61,807 nt of DNA from Candidatus Omnitrophota bacterium (GCA_018819285.1 JAHJQM010000013.1:1-61807); one strand, 5' to 3'. Shown: positions 1 through 9,306, numbered from the stretch's first letter. Made by a program: numbers and translations. Notes: generated by a model from the sequence alone, not told the origin.

Positions 1-2
1 AA

Positions 3-1409
3 AAATATCCAGATTCAGATATAGCTATTATGGAAATAGCCAATCTTTATAAGAATACAAGAATCTTAGAACATATAGGATTAGGCAGATTTTATGGAAG
101 GCCTATTATCTATATAGACAAATCTCTTAAAGGAAAAGAAAGAGAAAAAATCCTCCAACATGCCTATGATGAGATAACTGGATGGGATGAAGAAAGACAG
201 TCTCTTGGTTTAGAATGGCCTCAGATGCGCGAACAGATATTGCAAGATTATGAGAAGTTCAAAAAAATAGCAGGTAGAATCCATTCAAAATCTAATAAAA
301 TAGACGCTATACTTAAAAAATACGAAGCTGAACACACAAGCGACTTACTTACTGTTATAGCAAGTATGCCTTTTAAAGAAGGAGATGTGGTGATTGCGGC
401 TGGAAACAAGCCCTTAGAAAATTTAAAATGGCCTTTTGAAATTCCAAAAATTGATTATATTGCTCATGGAAAAAGTTATTTCCTTAAAAGTCGTTACTCT
501 AAAGGTGCTTTTTATATTGGATTAACAAACAAGGCTATCGAGGATTTAGATAAGTTAAAAAGAATAGCTGAGAGAAACAAAAAATTTGAAACTGGTGCGT
601 TTGGTATAGGTTTAGTTTCTAGCAATTATAGATTCATTGTAATTGAAAGGTTAGTTCTGCCTCGAAAGGTTAAATTTGTACAAAAATCTACAGATTTAGC
701 ATCAGATGAACAGTTGGAATTCATGGCAGGTGATGCAGATGTGCTTGTTGAACCAAATGGAGTTTATTATACAACTAAATATCGCGAATATGCACAAAGA
801 CAAGGACGCATTGTAATTGAAGCTCACTCCCACCTGCCACATACAAATACTTTAAAGACTAAAGGAAGATGGCCAACAGAAAGCGATATGCAGGCTTTAA
901 GAAGAGGCATTATTCCTGTTGGCGGTATCATTCATAACGAAGGGTATACTTTTTATCATGTTAGTCAAAATGATGAAGAGATAGCGGGAAATACGATTCC
1001 TGATTTACCAAGTAGAAAAAGACACTTTCTTTTTGGTTCTCCGCAATCTGTCTTTTATAAACTACAAAAATACCCCGGCCAACCTAAAACTAGAAAATAT
1101 ATTGCTAAAGCTTTAGGCCGTAGCATGCTAACTATCGAGCCAGATCTACGTTTTTTAGTAAGCGCGGGATTATTGATACAAGAAGGCAGGGGCGAGAAAG
1201 CTACCTATGTAATCAATCCAGAATTATCAAAAAACCCTGCTTTAATAACCAGGATACAAAATATATTAGATACGGAATTCAAGGTTTTAAAAACAGGATG
1301 GGAGAATAAAGTAAAAATTAGAGAAATGATTTTCGAAGAGGCCTTAAAAGACAACCTATATCTCGCCCCTGTACTAAAGCCCATGAGAAATGCCAGGGAT
1401 CAAATTTAA
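3..1409 (+). CDS. JAMM/MPN-like metalloprotease with C-terminal winged helix (5' partial)
   Basis: The reading frame is open to the left edge, so the first ATG (30) is probably internal and the protein begins outside the window. Counting from that ATG, three parts are visible. Residues 15-75 contain a lysine/acid-rich stretch with HAYDEITGW, which resembles a module I associate with large Omnitrophota proteins. Residues 160-310 look like a JAMM/MPN metalloprotease: E187 in FETGAFGIG, H266-S-H268, and PTESD with D286. The HxH-to-D spacing is 17 residues instead of the usual 10, so activity is uncertain. Residues 335-430 look like a winged-helix domain (IAKALGRSMLTIEPDLRFLVSAGLL). It is the only plus-strand gene and converges on the purF-like gene with 9 bp between stops. 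Seen: motifs and open frame. Inferred: metal-dependent deubiquitinase-like or protease role. Confidence 0.6.
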   Translation, partial: KYPDSDIAIMEIANLYKNTRILEHIGLGRFYGRPIIYIDKSLKGKEREKILQHAYDEITGWDEERQSLGLEWPQMREQILQDYEKFKKIAGRIHSKSNKIDAILKKYEAEHTSDLLTVIASMPFKEGDVVIAAGNKPLENLKWPFEIPKIDYIAHGKSYFLKSRYSKGAFYIGLTNKAIEDLDKLKRIAERNKKFETGAFGIGLVSSNYRFIVIERLVLPRKVKFVQKSTDLASDEQLEFMAGDADVLVEPNGVYYTTKYREYAQRQGRIVIEAHSHLPHTNTLKTKGRWPTESDMQALRRGIIPVGGIIHNEGYTFYHVSQNDEEIAGNTIPDLPSRKRHFLFGSPQSVFYKLQKYPGQPKTRKYIAKALGRSMLTIEPDLRFLVSAGLLIQEGRGEKATYVINPELSKNPALITRIQNILDTEFKVLKTGWENKVKIREMIFEEALKDNLYLAPVLKPMRNARDQI

Positions 1410-1418
1410 GTATTAAAT

Positions 1419-2843
1419 TTATCCTATAAGATTCCCCTTAGCCAAACATTCGCCATTCCAGCAATATGTGCAGAGTTTTTCGCGTGGAAGGCCAATGGCC
1501 TTTATCATATCTCCAAGAGTCTGGTAGCGAAGGGTAGTAACCCCTATATCTTTTCTAATCCATTCTACCATTTTCTGGTATTTTTTTGTAGTGTGGTTTA
1601 TATATTCTGACACGTCTTCTGTGTCATGGCCTTCTATATCTTTTATGGCTTTTCTGGCAGCTAATTCATGTATAGTCCTTGTAGAAAGGCAAAATTTGCA
1701 TGGATACATAAGAGGTGGGCACGCAGGCCTCACGTGTATCTCTTTTGCGCCGTTATCCCATAGTTTTTGAACAGTAAAATTCTTAAGCTGGGTGCCTCGC
1801 ACAATAGAATCTTCGCAGACAATTATCTTTTTGCCGTCTATCACATCTTTAATGGGAATAAGTTTCATCTTCGCAATCCGGTCTCTTATTTCCTGGATTG
1901 GAGGCGTATAGCTTCTGCCATAACCTGCGGTGTACTTTACAAGAGGCCTGCGGTAAGGTTTGCCTGACTCCATTGCATAACCTATTGCGTGGGCAATCCC
2001 TGAATCAGGCACGCCTGAAACCACATCCACATCTATATCTTTGTCATGCCTTGCAAGATACGCGCCGCATCTTTCTCTAACTACTTCAACATTGACGCCT
2101 TCATAACTTGAAGCTGGAAAACCAGTATATATCCATAAAAATGAGCATATCTGGTTAGCGCTTTTATGACCAGGCCTTACTTCTTTAAGGCCGTTTTCAT
2201 TTACTAAAACTATCTCCCCAGGCAATAGGTATTTATATATTTGAAAACCAGTGTTTGGGAAAGAGCTGGATTCCGAACAGATAGCAAAATCTTCTTCTCT
2301 TTTTCCTATGACTAAAGGTGTATAGCCAAACCTATCCCTTGCAGCATAGATCCCGTCCTTGCTAAGTATAAGGAGGCTGCAGGATCCAATAATCTTAGTA
2401 AACATATATTCTATGCCGCTTGCAATGTCATCCCCCATGCTGACAAGTTTTGCAATTACCTCAACAGTATTAGGAAAACCATCTTCTGTCTCGCTAAAAG
2501 AACATCCTTTTTTATGAAGTTCTGCAATAAGCTCGCGGGTATTCTCAATAAGCCCGGTCATGCATATTGCAAATGAACCAAATTTTGTATTGAGGAACAT
2601 GGGCTGCGCGTCTGAATCGCTTATAACCCCTATGCCACACTTACCTTCTGACTTTTTATAGTCCTCGAAGAATTTTGATTTAAACTGGCTTTGTGATATA
2701 TCGTGTATCTGCCTGTAAATACGTTTCCCGCATAATATCGCGATACCGCCATACTGAGTCCCAAGGTGAGATTGGTAATCAACTCCATAAAATAAATCGC
2801 TTACGCAATTTTTCTCTGATACAACTCCGAATATCCCACTCAT
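1419..2843 (-). CDS. PurF-like amidophosphoribosyltransferase with Ser in place of the N-terminal Cys
   Basis: A 474-residue protein with the layout of glutamine PRPP amidotransferase, which makes phosphoribosylamine in purine synthesis. There is an N-terminal class II glutamine amidotransferase domain (about 1-240) and a PRTase domain (about 250-450) with the PRPP loop VCEDSIVRGTQL. Cysteines in positions typical of a PurF [4Fe-4S] cluster are visible (QICSF, PCKFC, CTYCWNGEC). The start is clear (GGAG six bases before ATG) and gives M-S-G-I-F-G, where active PurF enzymes have M-C-G-I. The HNGN loop is also replaced by a CMTGLIEN-like segment, so glutamine hydrolysis is probably lost. A PurF paralogue group without the cysteine exists in Bacteroidetes. 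It may use ammonia or do something else. It is the last gene of carB - DUF1846 - purF-like, 14 bp after the preceding gene. Confidence 0.8.
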   Translation of the reverse strand: MSGIFGVVSEKNCVSDLFYGVDYQSHLGTQYGGIAILCGKRIYRQIHDISQSQFKSKFFEDYKKSEGKCGIGVISDSDAQPMFLNTKFGSFAICMTGLIENTRELIAELHKKGCSFSETEDGFPNTVEVIAKLVSMGDDIASGIEYMFTKIIGSCSLLILSKDGIYAARDRFGYTPLVIGKREEDFAICSESSSFPNTGFQIYKYLLPGEIVLVNENGLKEVRPGHKSANQICSFLWIYTGFPASSYEGVNVEVVRERCGAYLARHDKDIDVDVVSGVPDSGIAHAIGYAMESGKPYRRPLVKYTAGYGRSYTPPIQEIRDRIAKMKLIPIKDVIDGKKIIVCEDSIVRGTQLKNFTVQKLWDNGAKEIHVRPACPPLMYPCKFCLSTRTIHELAARKAIKDIEGHDTEDVSEYINHTTKKYQKMVEWIRKDIGVTTLRYQTLGDMIKAIGLPREKLCTYCWNGECLAKGNLIG

Positions 2844-2857
2844 AAATTGCTCCTTTT

Positions 2858-4378
2858 TTATAAATTAAAAAATAAACTGGAAGATGGTATTGCGTCTGTT
2901 GTAAAGTTTATGCCAAGTTTTCTAAGGCCTGCTTCATCGCCAGGCGTAGGCAGATGCGTACTGTGAAGCTCGCAATTTCTTAATTCTTTAAGCTTTGAGA
3001 GCGCTTTTTTAGCATTATTATCTGTGTGAGCGCTTATGGACAGCGCCACAAGTATTTCATCTAGATTCAAACTCTCTGATGATAAAGACAGTATCTCTTT
3101 TTTTAAACGCGATAAATCTTTCATAATCTCAGGTTTCAGTATATGTATCGCATCATCAATAGCCGCAAGGTATTTTATCGCATTTATAATTGCGCTGGAC
3201 GCCGCATGCATAAGCGGAGAATTTTTGCCTGTAATAATTTTTCCTTCTTTAGTCTCAACTGCTGCCCCGCAAAAATACCCTTTATTGCCCTTGCCCTTTT
3301 CCTTGCATTCTTCAGCAGCTTGTCTGGCAGGCAGGACAACAGGCCTATCTTCAGGCTTTACGCCGGATGACTCCATGATAGCCTTCGCTCTTTCAAACTC
3401 TTCTTTCGTGCCGCTTCCTACTGCAAACTCTAAATTATGCCTGAAAAATCTCCTTATAATCTCCTGCCTCGCTGCAAGTTTCGTTCCTTCATCGTCTATA
3501 ATTCCAAAACCAGCCCTGTTCACCCCCATATCCGTAGGGGAATTATAATAGCTGTTTTTAGAACCTGTTATTTTCATTATTATATTTTTTAAAATAGGAA
3601 ACGCCTCTACGTCGCGATTATAATTCACCGATACTTTATTATATGTTTCCAAATGATGGGGGTCTATTAGATTAAAATCCGCCAGATCCACTGTCGCTGC
3701 TTCGTATGCAATATTGACAGGATGTTTTAACGGAAGGTTCCATATCGGAAATGTTTCAAATTTTGCGTAACCTGAATTTACGCCGCGTTTATGATCATGA
3801 TAAAACTGAGAAAGACATACTGAAAGTTTTCCGCTTCCTGGCCCAGGAGCGGTAACTATCACAACTGGTTTTTTTGTCTCCACATAATCATTCTTGCCGT
3901 ATCCTTTAGGAGAAACTATTTTTTCAACATCAAAAGGATATCCCTCAATTCTATAATGTCTGTAAACTTTTACTCCTAAGCGCTCAAGTTTTCTTTGAAA
4001 TCTAATTGCTGCTGGCTCATTCTCAAATCTTGTAAGGACAATGGATGTTACATTTAGTTTCCAGGCTTTTAAATCGTCAATAAGCTTCAAAGTAGCAAGG
4101 TCATATGTAATTCCAAAATCTCCCCTTACTCTACCCTGCTCAATATCTTTAGCGTATATGCTTATAATTATTTCTGCGTGGTCTTTTAATTTCTCCAAAA
4201 GCCTCATCTTAACATTAGGGTCATATCCTGGCAAAACCCTTGCCGCGTGATAATCAAAACAGATCTTGCCTCCGAATTCAAGATAGAGTTTATTATCAAA
4301 TTTCTTTACCCTGCTAAGAATTTCTTTTGTCTGCTCTTCAAGATATTTATTGTTGTCAAAGCATACTTTTTTTATCAT
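2858..4378 (-). CDS. DUF1846 (UPF0371) family protein
   Basis: At 506 residues this matches the full usual length of the DUF1846 family, with the family-typical runs LPGYDPNVKMRLL, VTAPGPGSGKLSVCLSQ and SPTDMGVNRAGFGI. The P-loop-like GPGSGK at about residue 180 suggests nucleotide binding. Its biochemical role is not established. The start ATG overlaps the carB stop by four bases (ATGA), so the two are translationally coupled, and the PurF-like gene follows after 14 bp. That operon suggests a link to nucleotide or carbamoyl-phosphate metabolism, but this is inference from position only. Confidence 0.85.
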   Translation of the reverse strand: MIKKVCFDNNKYLEEQTKEILSRVKKFDNKLYLEFGGKICFDYHAARVLPGYDPNVKMRLLEKLKDHAEIIISIYAKDIEQGRVRGDFGITYDLATLKLIDDLKAWKLNVTSIVLTRFENEPAAIRFQRKLERLGVKVYRHYRIEGYPFDVEKIVSPKGYGKNDYVETKKPVVIVTAPGPGSGKLSVCLSQFYHDHKRGVNSGYAKFETFPIWNLPLKHPVNIAYEAATVDLADFNLIDPHHLETYNKVSVNYNRDVEAFPILKNIIMKITGSKNSYYNSPTDMGVNRAGFGIIDDEGTKLAARQEIIRRFFRHNLEFAVGSGTKEEFERAKAIMESSGVKPEDRPVVLPARQAAEECKEKGKGNKGYFCGAAVETKEGKIITGKNSPLMHAASSAIINAIKYLAAIDDAIHILKPEIMKDLSRLKKEILSLSSESLNLDEILVALSISAHTDNNAKKALSKLKELRNCELHSTHLPTPGDEAGLRKLGINFTTDAIPSSSLFFNL

Positions 4379-7300
4379 GTTATATCTTTATGATATTCCT
4401 GCAGGGATTTTACGCTGCTTTTATTTTCAAGAAATGCCTTAATGCCTTCACCTGCCGCAAGGCTGGCTGCTATTGTAGTAAGATACGGTATTTTATATTT
4501 TATAGCGGCCTTGCGTATATAGGAATCATCGTATGCAGCGCTTTTTCCTATAGGCGTATTTATAATAAGGCTTATCTCTTTATTGTGTATTGCATCTATA
4601 ATATTGGGCCGGCCTTCCTGCATCTTATTTACCCCTTCCACATCAATGCCATTTTTTTCCAAATATTTCCTGGTGCCGCTTGTCGCAATTATCTTAAAGC
4701 CTAATTCTTTAAACTGTTTTACAGCTTCGACTATATTTTTCTTTTTGTCCTTTTCGCTGACTGTTACAAGGATTGTGCCTTTAGTCGGAAGTTTCTGGCC
4801 TGCTGCTTCCTGCGCCTTGTAATATGCAAGGCCAAATGAATCAGCCATGCCTAAAACTTCTCCAGTAGAGCGCATCTCAGGCCCTAAAACAGGGTCTGCC
4901 TCGTGAAACATATTAAAAGGAAATACAGATTCCTTTACTCCTAAGTGGCTATATTTTTTTTGTTTCAGATTCATATCTTTTATTTTTTTGCCAAGCATTA
5001 TTTCAGTGGCTATCCTTGCCATTGAGACGCTTGTCACCTTAGAAACAAGCGGCACAGTCCTGGACGCCCTGGGATTTGCCTCTAAAACATACACTTTATC
5101 ATTCGCAATCGCATATTGTATGTTCATGAGGCCAATTACCTTTAATTCAATGGCAATCTTTTTTGTATATTCTTGAATAGTCTCTATATGTTTTTTAGGA
5201 ATCGACCTTGGCGGCAAAACGCAGGCAGAATCTCCTGAATGTATACCTGCTTCTTCTATGTGTTCCATAATAGATGGTATAAAAACTTCTTCGCCGTCGC
5301 AAACAGCATCTGCTTCTGTTTCCATCGCATCTTCTAAAAATTTATCTATCAAAATAGGCCTGTCAGGCGAAATTTCAACAGCTGCGTTTAGATATGCCAT
5401 CAGCATCTCTTCGTCATAAACGCATTCCATTGCCCTGCCGCCTAAAACATATGAAGGCCTGACCATAAGAGGATACCCAATTTTTTTAGCAATATTCAGA
5501 GCTTCATCAAATGTCTTTGCCATGCCACTTTCTGTCTGAAGTATATCTAGTTTTTTCATCACCTTGGCAAATCTTTCGCGGTCTTCTGCCAGATCAATAC
5601 TCTCTGTAGATGTTCCGAGAATTTTCACCCCTGCATCTTCCAGGGCCTTCGCAATATTAAGGGGTGTCTGGCCGCCGAATTGTACTATAGCGCCAATGGG
5701 CTTTTCTTTATTATAGATACTTAAAACATCTTCCACTGTAAGAGGTTCAAAATATAATTTGTCAGATGTGTCATAGTCAGTTGAAACAGTTTCTGGATTG
5801 CAGTTTACCATTATGCTCTCGTAACCCATTGCTTTCAACGCATACGAAGCGTGGCAGCAGCAATAATCAAATTCTATGCCCTGGCCAATCCTATTCGGCC
5901 CGCCGCCAAGAATCATAATCTTTTTTCTGTCGCTTACCTTTACTGAATCAGGTGCATTGTATGTTGAAAAATAATACGCTGCGTCTGCGCCGCTCACAGG
6001 AACCGCTTCCCATGCTTCAACTTTTCCAAGCTTGATGCGCCTATCTCTAATTTCATCTTCTTTTAGGTCGAGTATCTGGCCAAGATATTTATCAGAAAAA
6101 CCGTTTTCCTTTGCTTTAATCAAAAGTTTATCCGGAAGCTTCTTGCCTTTATATGTCAAAATCTCTTCTTCCAGCTCCACAAGCTCTTTCATCTGTTTTA
6201 TGAAATATCGGTGGATTTTTGTCTTTTCATACAGCTCTTCCACGCTCATCCCCTTACGAAGAGCCTCATATATAATAAACTGCCTCTCTGACGTAGGGTA
6301 CGCTAATAAATTCTTCAATTCATCAAGAGACAATTTATTAAAATTTTTAGCAAAACCTAAACCGCTTCTACCAGTCTCAAGGCTCCTGATTGATTTTTGA
6401 AATGCCTCTTTATAGGTTTTGCCAATGCTCATAGCTTCTCCGACTGATTTCATTTGGGTGCCAAGCTGGTCTTTTACATTTTTAAATTTTTCAAAAGCCC
6501 AGCGCGCAAACTTTATTACAACATATTCTCCAGAAGGCGTATATTTATCCAGAGTCCCGTCGCGCCAATAGGGAATATCTTTTAAATCATCCCCTCCTGC
6601 CAATTTGGATGACACATACGCAATCGGAAAACCTGTTGCCTTTGACGCAAGAGCAGACGAACGCGATGTCCTGGGATTAATTTCTATGACCACAACCCTG
6701 TCATCTTCCGGGTTATGCGCAAACTGGATATTTGTCCCGCCTATAACGCCTATCGCGTCCACTATTCTATATGAATATTCTTGCAATTTCTTCTGAAGTT
6801 CTGGTTTTACAGTAAGCATAGGAGCTGCGCAGAAAGAGTCTCCTGTGTGAATGCCCATAGGATCTATGTTTTCAATAAAACAGACTGTGATTTTATTGGC
6901 TTTGGAATCCCTGACTACCTCTAGCTCTAATTCCTCCCAGCCTATAACAGATTCTTCGATTAAGATCTGGCCTATAAGACTGGCGGAAATCCCTCTCGAG
7001 GCTACTACTTCAAGCTCAGCGTCATTATAAACAGCTCCTCCGCCTGTTCCGCCCATAGTGTAAGCAGGCCTTACAATAACAGGATAGCCGAGTTTATGCG
7101 CAATGTTAAGCGCCTCTTTAATATCATAAGCAGGGGCGCTTTCAGGCATTGGAATTTTTAACTTATTCATTGTTTCTTTAAAAATAATTCTATCCTCGCC
7201 CCTTTCAATAGCATCTGCCTGAACGCCTATTATCCTCACTCCATATTTTTTCAATATGCCTTTTTTTGAAAGCTCGCTTGATAGGTTCAATCCTGTCTGG

Positions 7301-7575
7301 CCGCCTAAATTCGGCAGGAGCGCGTCAGGCCTTTCCTTTTCAATTATCGCTGTCAGGGAATCTAATGTTAAAGGTTCTACGTAAGTAGCATCAGCCATGC
7401 CAGGATCTGTCATGATAGTAGCAGGGTTAGAATTCACAAGCACAATCTTATATCCGGCGCTTCTTAAAGCCTTACAAGCCTGTGTCCCAGAATAATCAAA
7501 TTCGCACGCCTGGCCTATAATAATCGGGCCGGAGCCTATTATTAAAACTTTGTTTATATCTTTTATCTTTGGCAT
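4375..7575 (-). CDS. carB: Carbamoyl-phosphate synthase large subunit
   Basis: A 1,066-residue CarB, making carbamoyl phosphate from bicarbonate, ammonia and two ATP for pyrimidines and arginine. The two homologous ATP-grasp halves are clear. The first has GSGPIIIGQACEFDYSGTQA and INPRTSRSSALASKATG. The second (from about 550) has GGGPNRIGQGIEFDYCCC and NPRASRTVPLVSKV. The C-terminal MGS-like allosteric domain (about 935-1060) has ATSGTRKYLEKNGI and a conserved NTP signature. No carA (glutaminase subunit) is in the window. The gene heads an operon with DUF1846 and the PurF-like gene, and is preceded by its own promoter and a promoter-proximal terminator, suggesting attenuation. Confidence 0.97.
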   Translation of the reverse strand: MPKIKDINKVLIIGSGPIIIGQACEFDYSGTQACKALRSAGYKIVLVNSNPATIMTDPGMADATYVEPLTLDSLTAIIEKERPDALLPNLGGQTGLNLSSELSKKGILKKYGVRIIGVQADAIERGEDRIIFKETMNKLKIPMPESAPAYDIKEALNIAHKLGYPVIVRPAYTMGGTGGGAVYNDAELEVVASRGISASLIGQILIEESVIGWEELELEVVRDSKANKITVCFIENIDPMGIHTGDSFCAAPMLTVKPELQKKLQEYSYRIVDAIGVIGGTNIQFAHNPEDDRVVVIEINPRTSRSSALASKATGFPIAYVSSKLAGGDDLKDIPYWRDGTLDKYTPSGEYVVIKFARWAFEKFKNVKDQLGTQMKSVGEAMSIGKTYKEAFQKSIRSLETGRSGLGFAKNFNKLSLDELKNLLAYPTSERQFIIYEALRKGMSVEELYEKTKIHRYFIKQMKELVELEEEILTYKGKKLPDKLLIKAKENGFSDKYLGQILDLKEDEIRDRRIKLGKVEAWEAVPVSGADAAYYFSTYNAPDSVKVSDRKKIMILGGGPNRIGQGIEFDYCCCHASYALKAMGYESIMVNCNPETVSTDYDTSDKLYFEPLTVEDVLSIYNKEKPIGAIVQFGGQTPLNIAKALEDAGVKILGTSTESIDLAEDRERFAKVMKKLDILQTESGMAKTFDEALNIAKKIGYPLMVRPSYVLGGRAMECVYDEEMLMAYLNAAVEISPDRPILIDKFLEDAMETEADAVCDGEEVFIPSIMEHIEEAGIHSGDSACVLPPRSIPKKHIETIQEYTKKIAIELKVIGLMNIQYAIANDKVYVLEANPRASRTVPLVSKVTSVSMARIATEIMLGKKIKDMNLKQKKYSHLGVKESVFPFNMFHEADPVLGPEMRSTGEVLGMADSFGLAYYKAQEAAGQKLPTKGTILVTVSEKDKKKNIVEAVKQFKELGFKIIATSGTRKYLEKNGIDVEGVNKMQEGRPNIIDAIHNKEISLIINTPIGKSAAYDDSYIRKAAIKYKIPYLTTIAASLAAGEGIKAFLENKSSVKSLQEYHKDIT

Positions 7576-7617
7576 AAAATCTACCCCTTTCTTGTCTATT
7601 TTTTAGGCAATAGATGT

Positions 7618-7652
7618 AAAAAAAAGACGTTCTGCCTATAAAAAACAGAACG
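7618..7652 (-). terminator. Intrinsic terminator / attenuator in the carB leader
   Basis: On the minus strand CGTTCTG (7652-7646) and CAGAACG (7634-7628) form a 7-bp stem with an 11-nt loop, followed within two bases by eight T (7625-7618). It lies between a good promoter (7698-7725) and the carB start at 7575, so it would stop leader transcripts before carB unless antitermination occurs. No known pyrimidine or arginine riboswitch or PyrR site was recognised. Confidence 0.75.
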
Positions 7653-7697
7653 CCGTTGTTCCCTTGATACTAACATTATATTTTAAGCCCTCGTAGT

Positions 7698-7725
7698 ATT
7701 ATCTATAATCCCTATTGTTAGTCAA
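7698..7725 (-). promoter_or_regulatory. Promoter for carB operon
   Basis: Sigma70-type hexamers on the minus strand: TTGACT at 7725-7720 and GATAAT at 7703-7698, spacer 16 bp. The start point would fall near 7690. The first transcribed bases (ACTACGAGG...TTAGTAT) can also pair with the promoter-side ATACTA to form a leader stem. Confidence 0.65.
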
Positions 7726-7770
7726 GGAAAATCTTGAGATTCAGCAACAATGTTGCTTTTGTTAATCTTA

Positions 7771-7989
7771 TTAAACCGCTTCTACTCTAGTTATCTCTGG
7801 TATTTCTTCTTTCAATGCTCTTTCAACGCCATTCTTAAGCGTCATCTGAGACATAGGGCAGCAGCCGCATGCGCCTTTCAGCTTAACTTTTACAACACCA
7901 TCTTTTACATCTATAAGCTCTATATCTCCTCCATCTTGTTGTAAAAACGGCCTTATCTTCTCTATCGCCTTTTCAACTTTTTCTCTCAT
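7771..7989 (-). CDS. NifU C-terminal-like Fe-S scaffold protein
   Basis: A 72-residue stand-alone Nfu domain, full length for the short version of the family. These proteins carry and deliver [4Fe-4S] clusters in the cytoplasm using a CxxC motif, seen here as CGCCPMS at about residues 41-47. The QQDGGDIELIDV and VKLKGAC runs are family-typical. The start is supported by GGGAGAAG upstream. It is the last gene of the Rrf2 - cysK - DUF39 - nfu series, which fits a sulfur/Fe-S module. A 39-bp palindrome separates it from DUF39. Confidence 0.93.
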   Translation of the reverse strand: MREKVEKAIEKIRPFLQQDGGDIELIDVKDGVVKVKLKGACGCCPMSQMTLKNGVERALKEEIPEITRVEAV

Positions 7990-8007
7990 ATTTTCTTCTC
8001 CCGTATC

Positions 8008-8046
8008 CTAAGTTGACACTCTGACAATGTCAGAGTGTCAACTTAG
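8008..8046. repeat. Perfect 39-bp palindrome (family A, copy 1)
   Basis: Arms of 19 bp (8008-8026 and 8028-8046) are exactly complementary around a single base. The core reads AAGTTGACACTCTGACA. A second copy with the same core, one base pair changed, lies at 52824-52858, upstream of the giant gene. Both sit in 5' regions of genes. There is no U-tract, so a simple terminator is less likely than a mobile palindromic element or protein-binding site. Confidence 0.85.
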
Positions 8047-8100
8047 AGAGCAAATAAGGTACAAAATGTGTATTATTTTGTAACTTTTGTAACTGATCTT

Positions 8101-9306
8101 TTATTCTATTGGCCTTTCTTTTAAAGCTTTGAAGCTAACCCCTGATTCAGCGCCAGGAATTGGAGCAACTGGTTCTGTCAGCAGGAACTCTCCATCTTTT
8201 ATCAGGCCCTTTAATTTTTCCGCTATCTCAACTGCCTTAGAATAACTGGAGAGAGCGCCCGTAGGAACATCTTTACCTTTAACTGAAATCTTACCGCTTT
8301 TTAGCTGTTTATAGTTCACTTCCCCTAGGCTGCCTGGGATACAGTTTGGGTATGCTTCGCTATAATCAACTATCTGCGTCCAAATATCTTCATCTTTTAC
8401 AGCTGTAAACTTACATATCTCTTCATTCAATATTGGTATAGGAACTCCTATGCCAACTGTAAGGGTAACACCATAACCCTGGAAAGTAGTCCCAACTAGA
8501 TAATCAGGCGACATTTGTTTTAAATCGCCTATCACGGCCAGCGTTCCAGCAGGCGCCTGAGGAATTCCTGTATCTTTACGTTTTACAGTAGGCGAATGTT
8601 GTGTACCCTGCCATGCTACATAACCAATCCCGCCTCCCAAGAAAATCTTCGTGCCTATACCTATTGTCTTATAATGTGGATCGTTCAACAAAGGCGAAAG
8701 CTGGCCTGCTGAACAATAATAAGCATTCCCCAATTGCGGCCTTAATGCCCCCATATAGGTATAGATCATTCTATCAGAAAGATTCACAGCACAGTTGTAA
8801 TTCTGATAAACATTCCTCATATTAAAAAGCACTGCCTCGTTGAGATCCTTAATATTGATCAAAGTCTCTAATTTTTTACGAGGATAGCAATCTGTTCCAT
8901 AAGCTGTTGCCTTGAGCGTAACATCTTCTCCCGCTACTAACTCTTGTATTATATGAGCTCCGCCATATTTAAATTCACCCGGATACACCTTGTTTCTGGG
9001 GTCATCGTCCGGAAGAGCGGTCGCGCCTAAATATAAATCAACTGCTGCAAAACCTGCGTATACAGGGACATCGTTTACAGTAACATTGCCTCCACCTAAC
9101 TTTATCCTGGGCTTTGAATGGCCGACATTGAAATAAGCCCCGGAAGAACACATTGGGCCGAAAGTTCCTGTAGTGACAACGTCTACTTTTTCAGCTGTCT
9201 TTTGTACGCCATCTTTTTCAACAAGTTCTATTATCTCTTCTGCGGTTACTACCACAGCCTTGCCTTTTTTAATCTTTTCGTTTATTTCTCTGATTGTTTT
9301 TGCCAT
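8101..9306 (-). CDS. DUF39 homocysteine biosynthesis protein (aspartate-semialdehyde sulfurtransferase-like)
   Basis: A 401-residue DUF39 protein. In methanogens and some anaerobic bacteria this family takes part in reducing aspartate semialdehyde with sulfide to homocysteine. Two conserved cysteines expected for persulfide chemistry are visible in GPMCSSGAYFN (about C52) and YGTDCYPRK (about C132). The C-terminal CBS or ferredoxin extensions present in some homologues are absent. The start has GGGGAGG about 10 bases upstream. With cysK, an Rrf2 regulator and nfu next to it, a role in sulfur assimilation is well supported by context; the exact reaction here is inferred. Confidence 0.88.
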   Translation of the reverse strand: MAKTIREINEKIKKGKAVVVTAEEIIELVEKDGVQKTAEKVDVVTTGTFGPMCSSGAYFNVGHSKPRIKLGGGNVTVNDVPVYAGFAAVDLYLGATALPDDDPRNKVYPGEFKYGGAHIIQELVAGEDVTLKATAYGTDCYPRKKLETLINIKDLNEAVLFNMRNVYQNYNCAVNLSDRMIYTYMGALRPQLGNAYYCSAGQLSPLLNDPHYKTIGIGTKIFLGGGIGYVAWQGTQHSPTVKRKDTGIPQAPAGTLAVIGDLKQMSPDYLVGTTFQGYGVTLTVGIGVPIPILNEEICKFTAVKDEDIWTQIVDYSEAYPNCIPGSLGEVNYKQLKSGKISVKGKDVPTGALSSYSKAVEIAEKLKGLIKDGEFLLTEPVAPIPGAESGVSFKALKERPIE

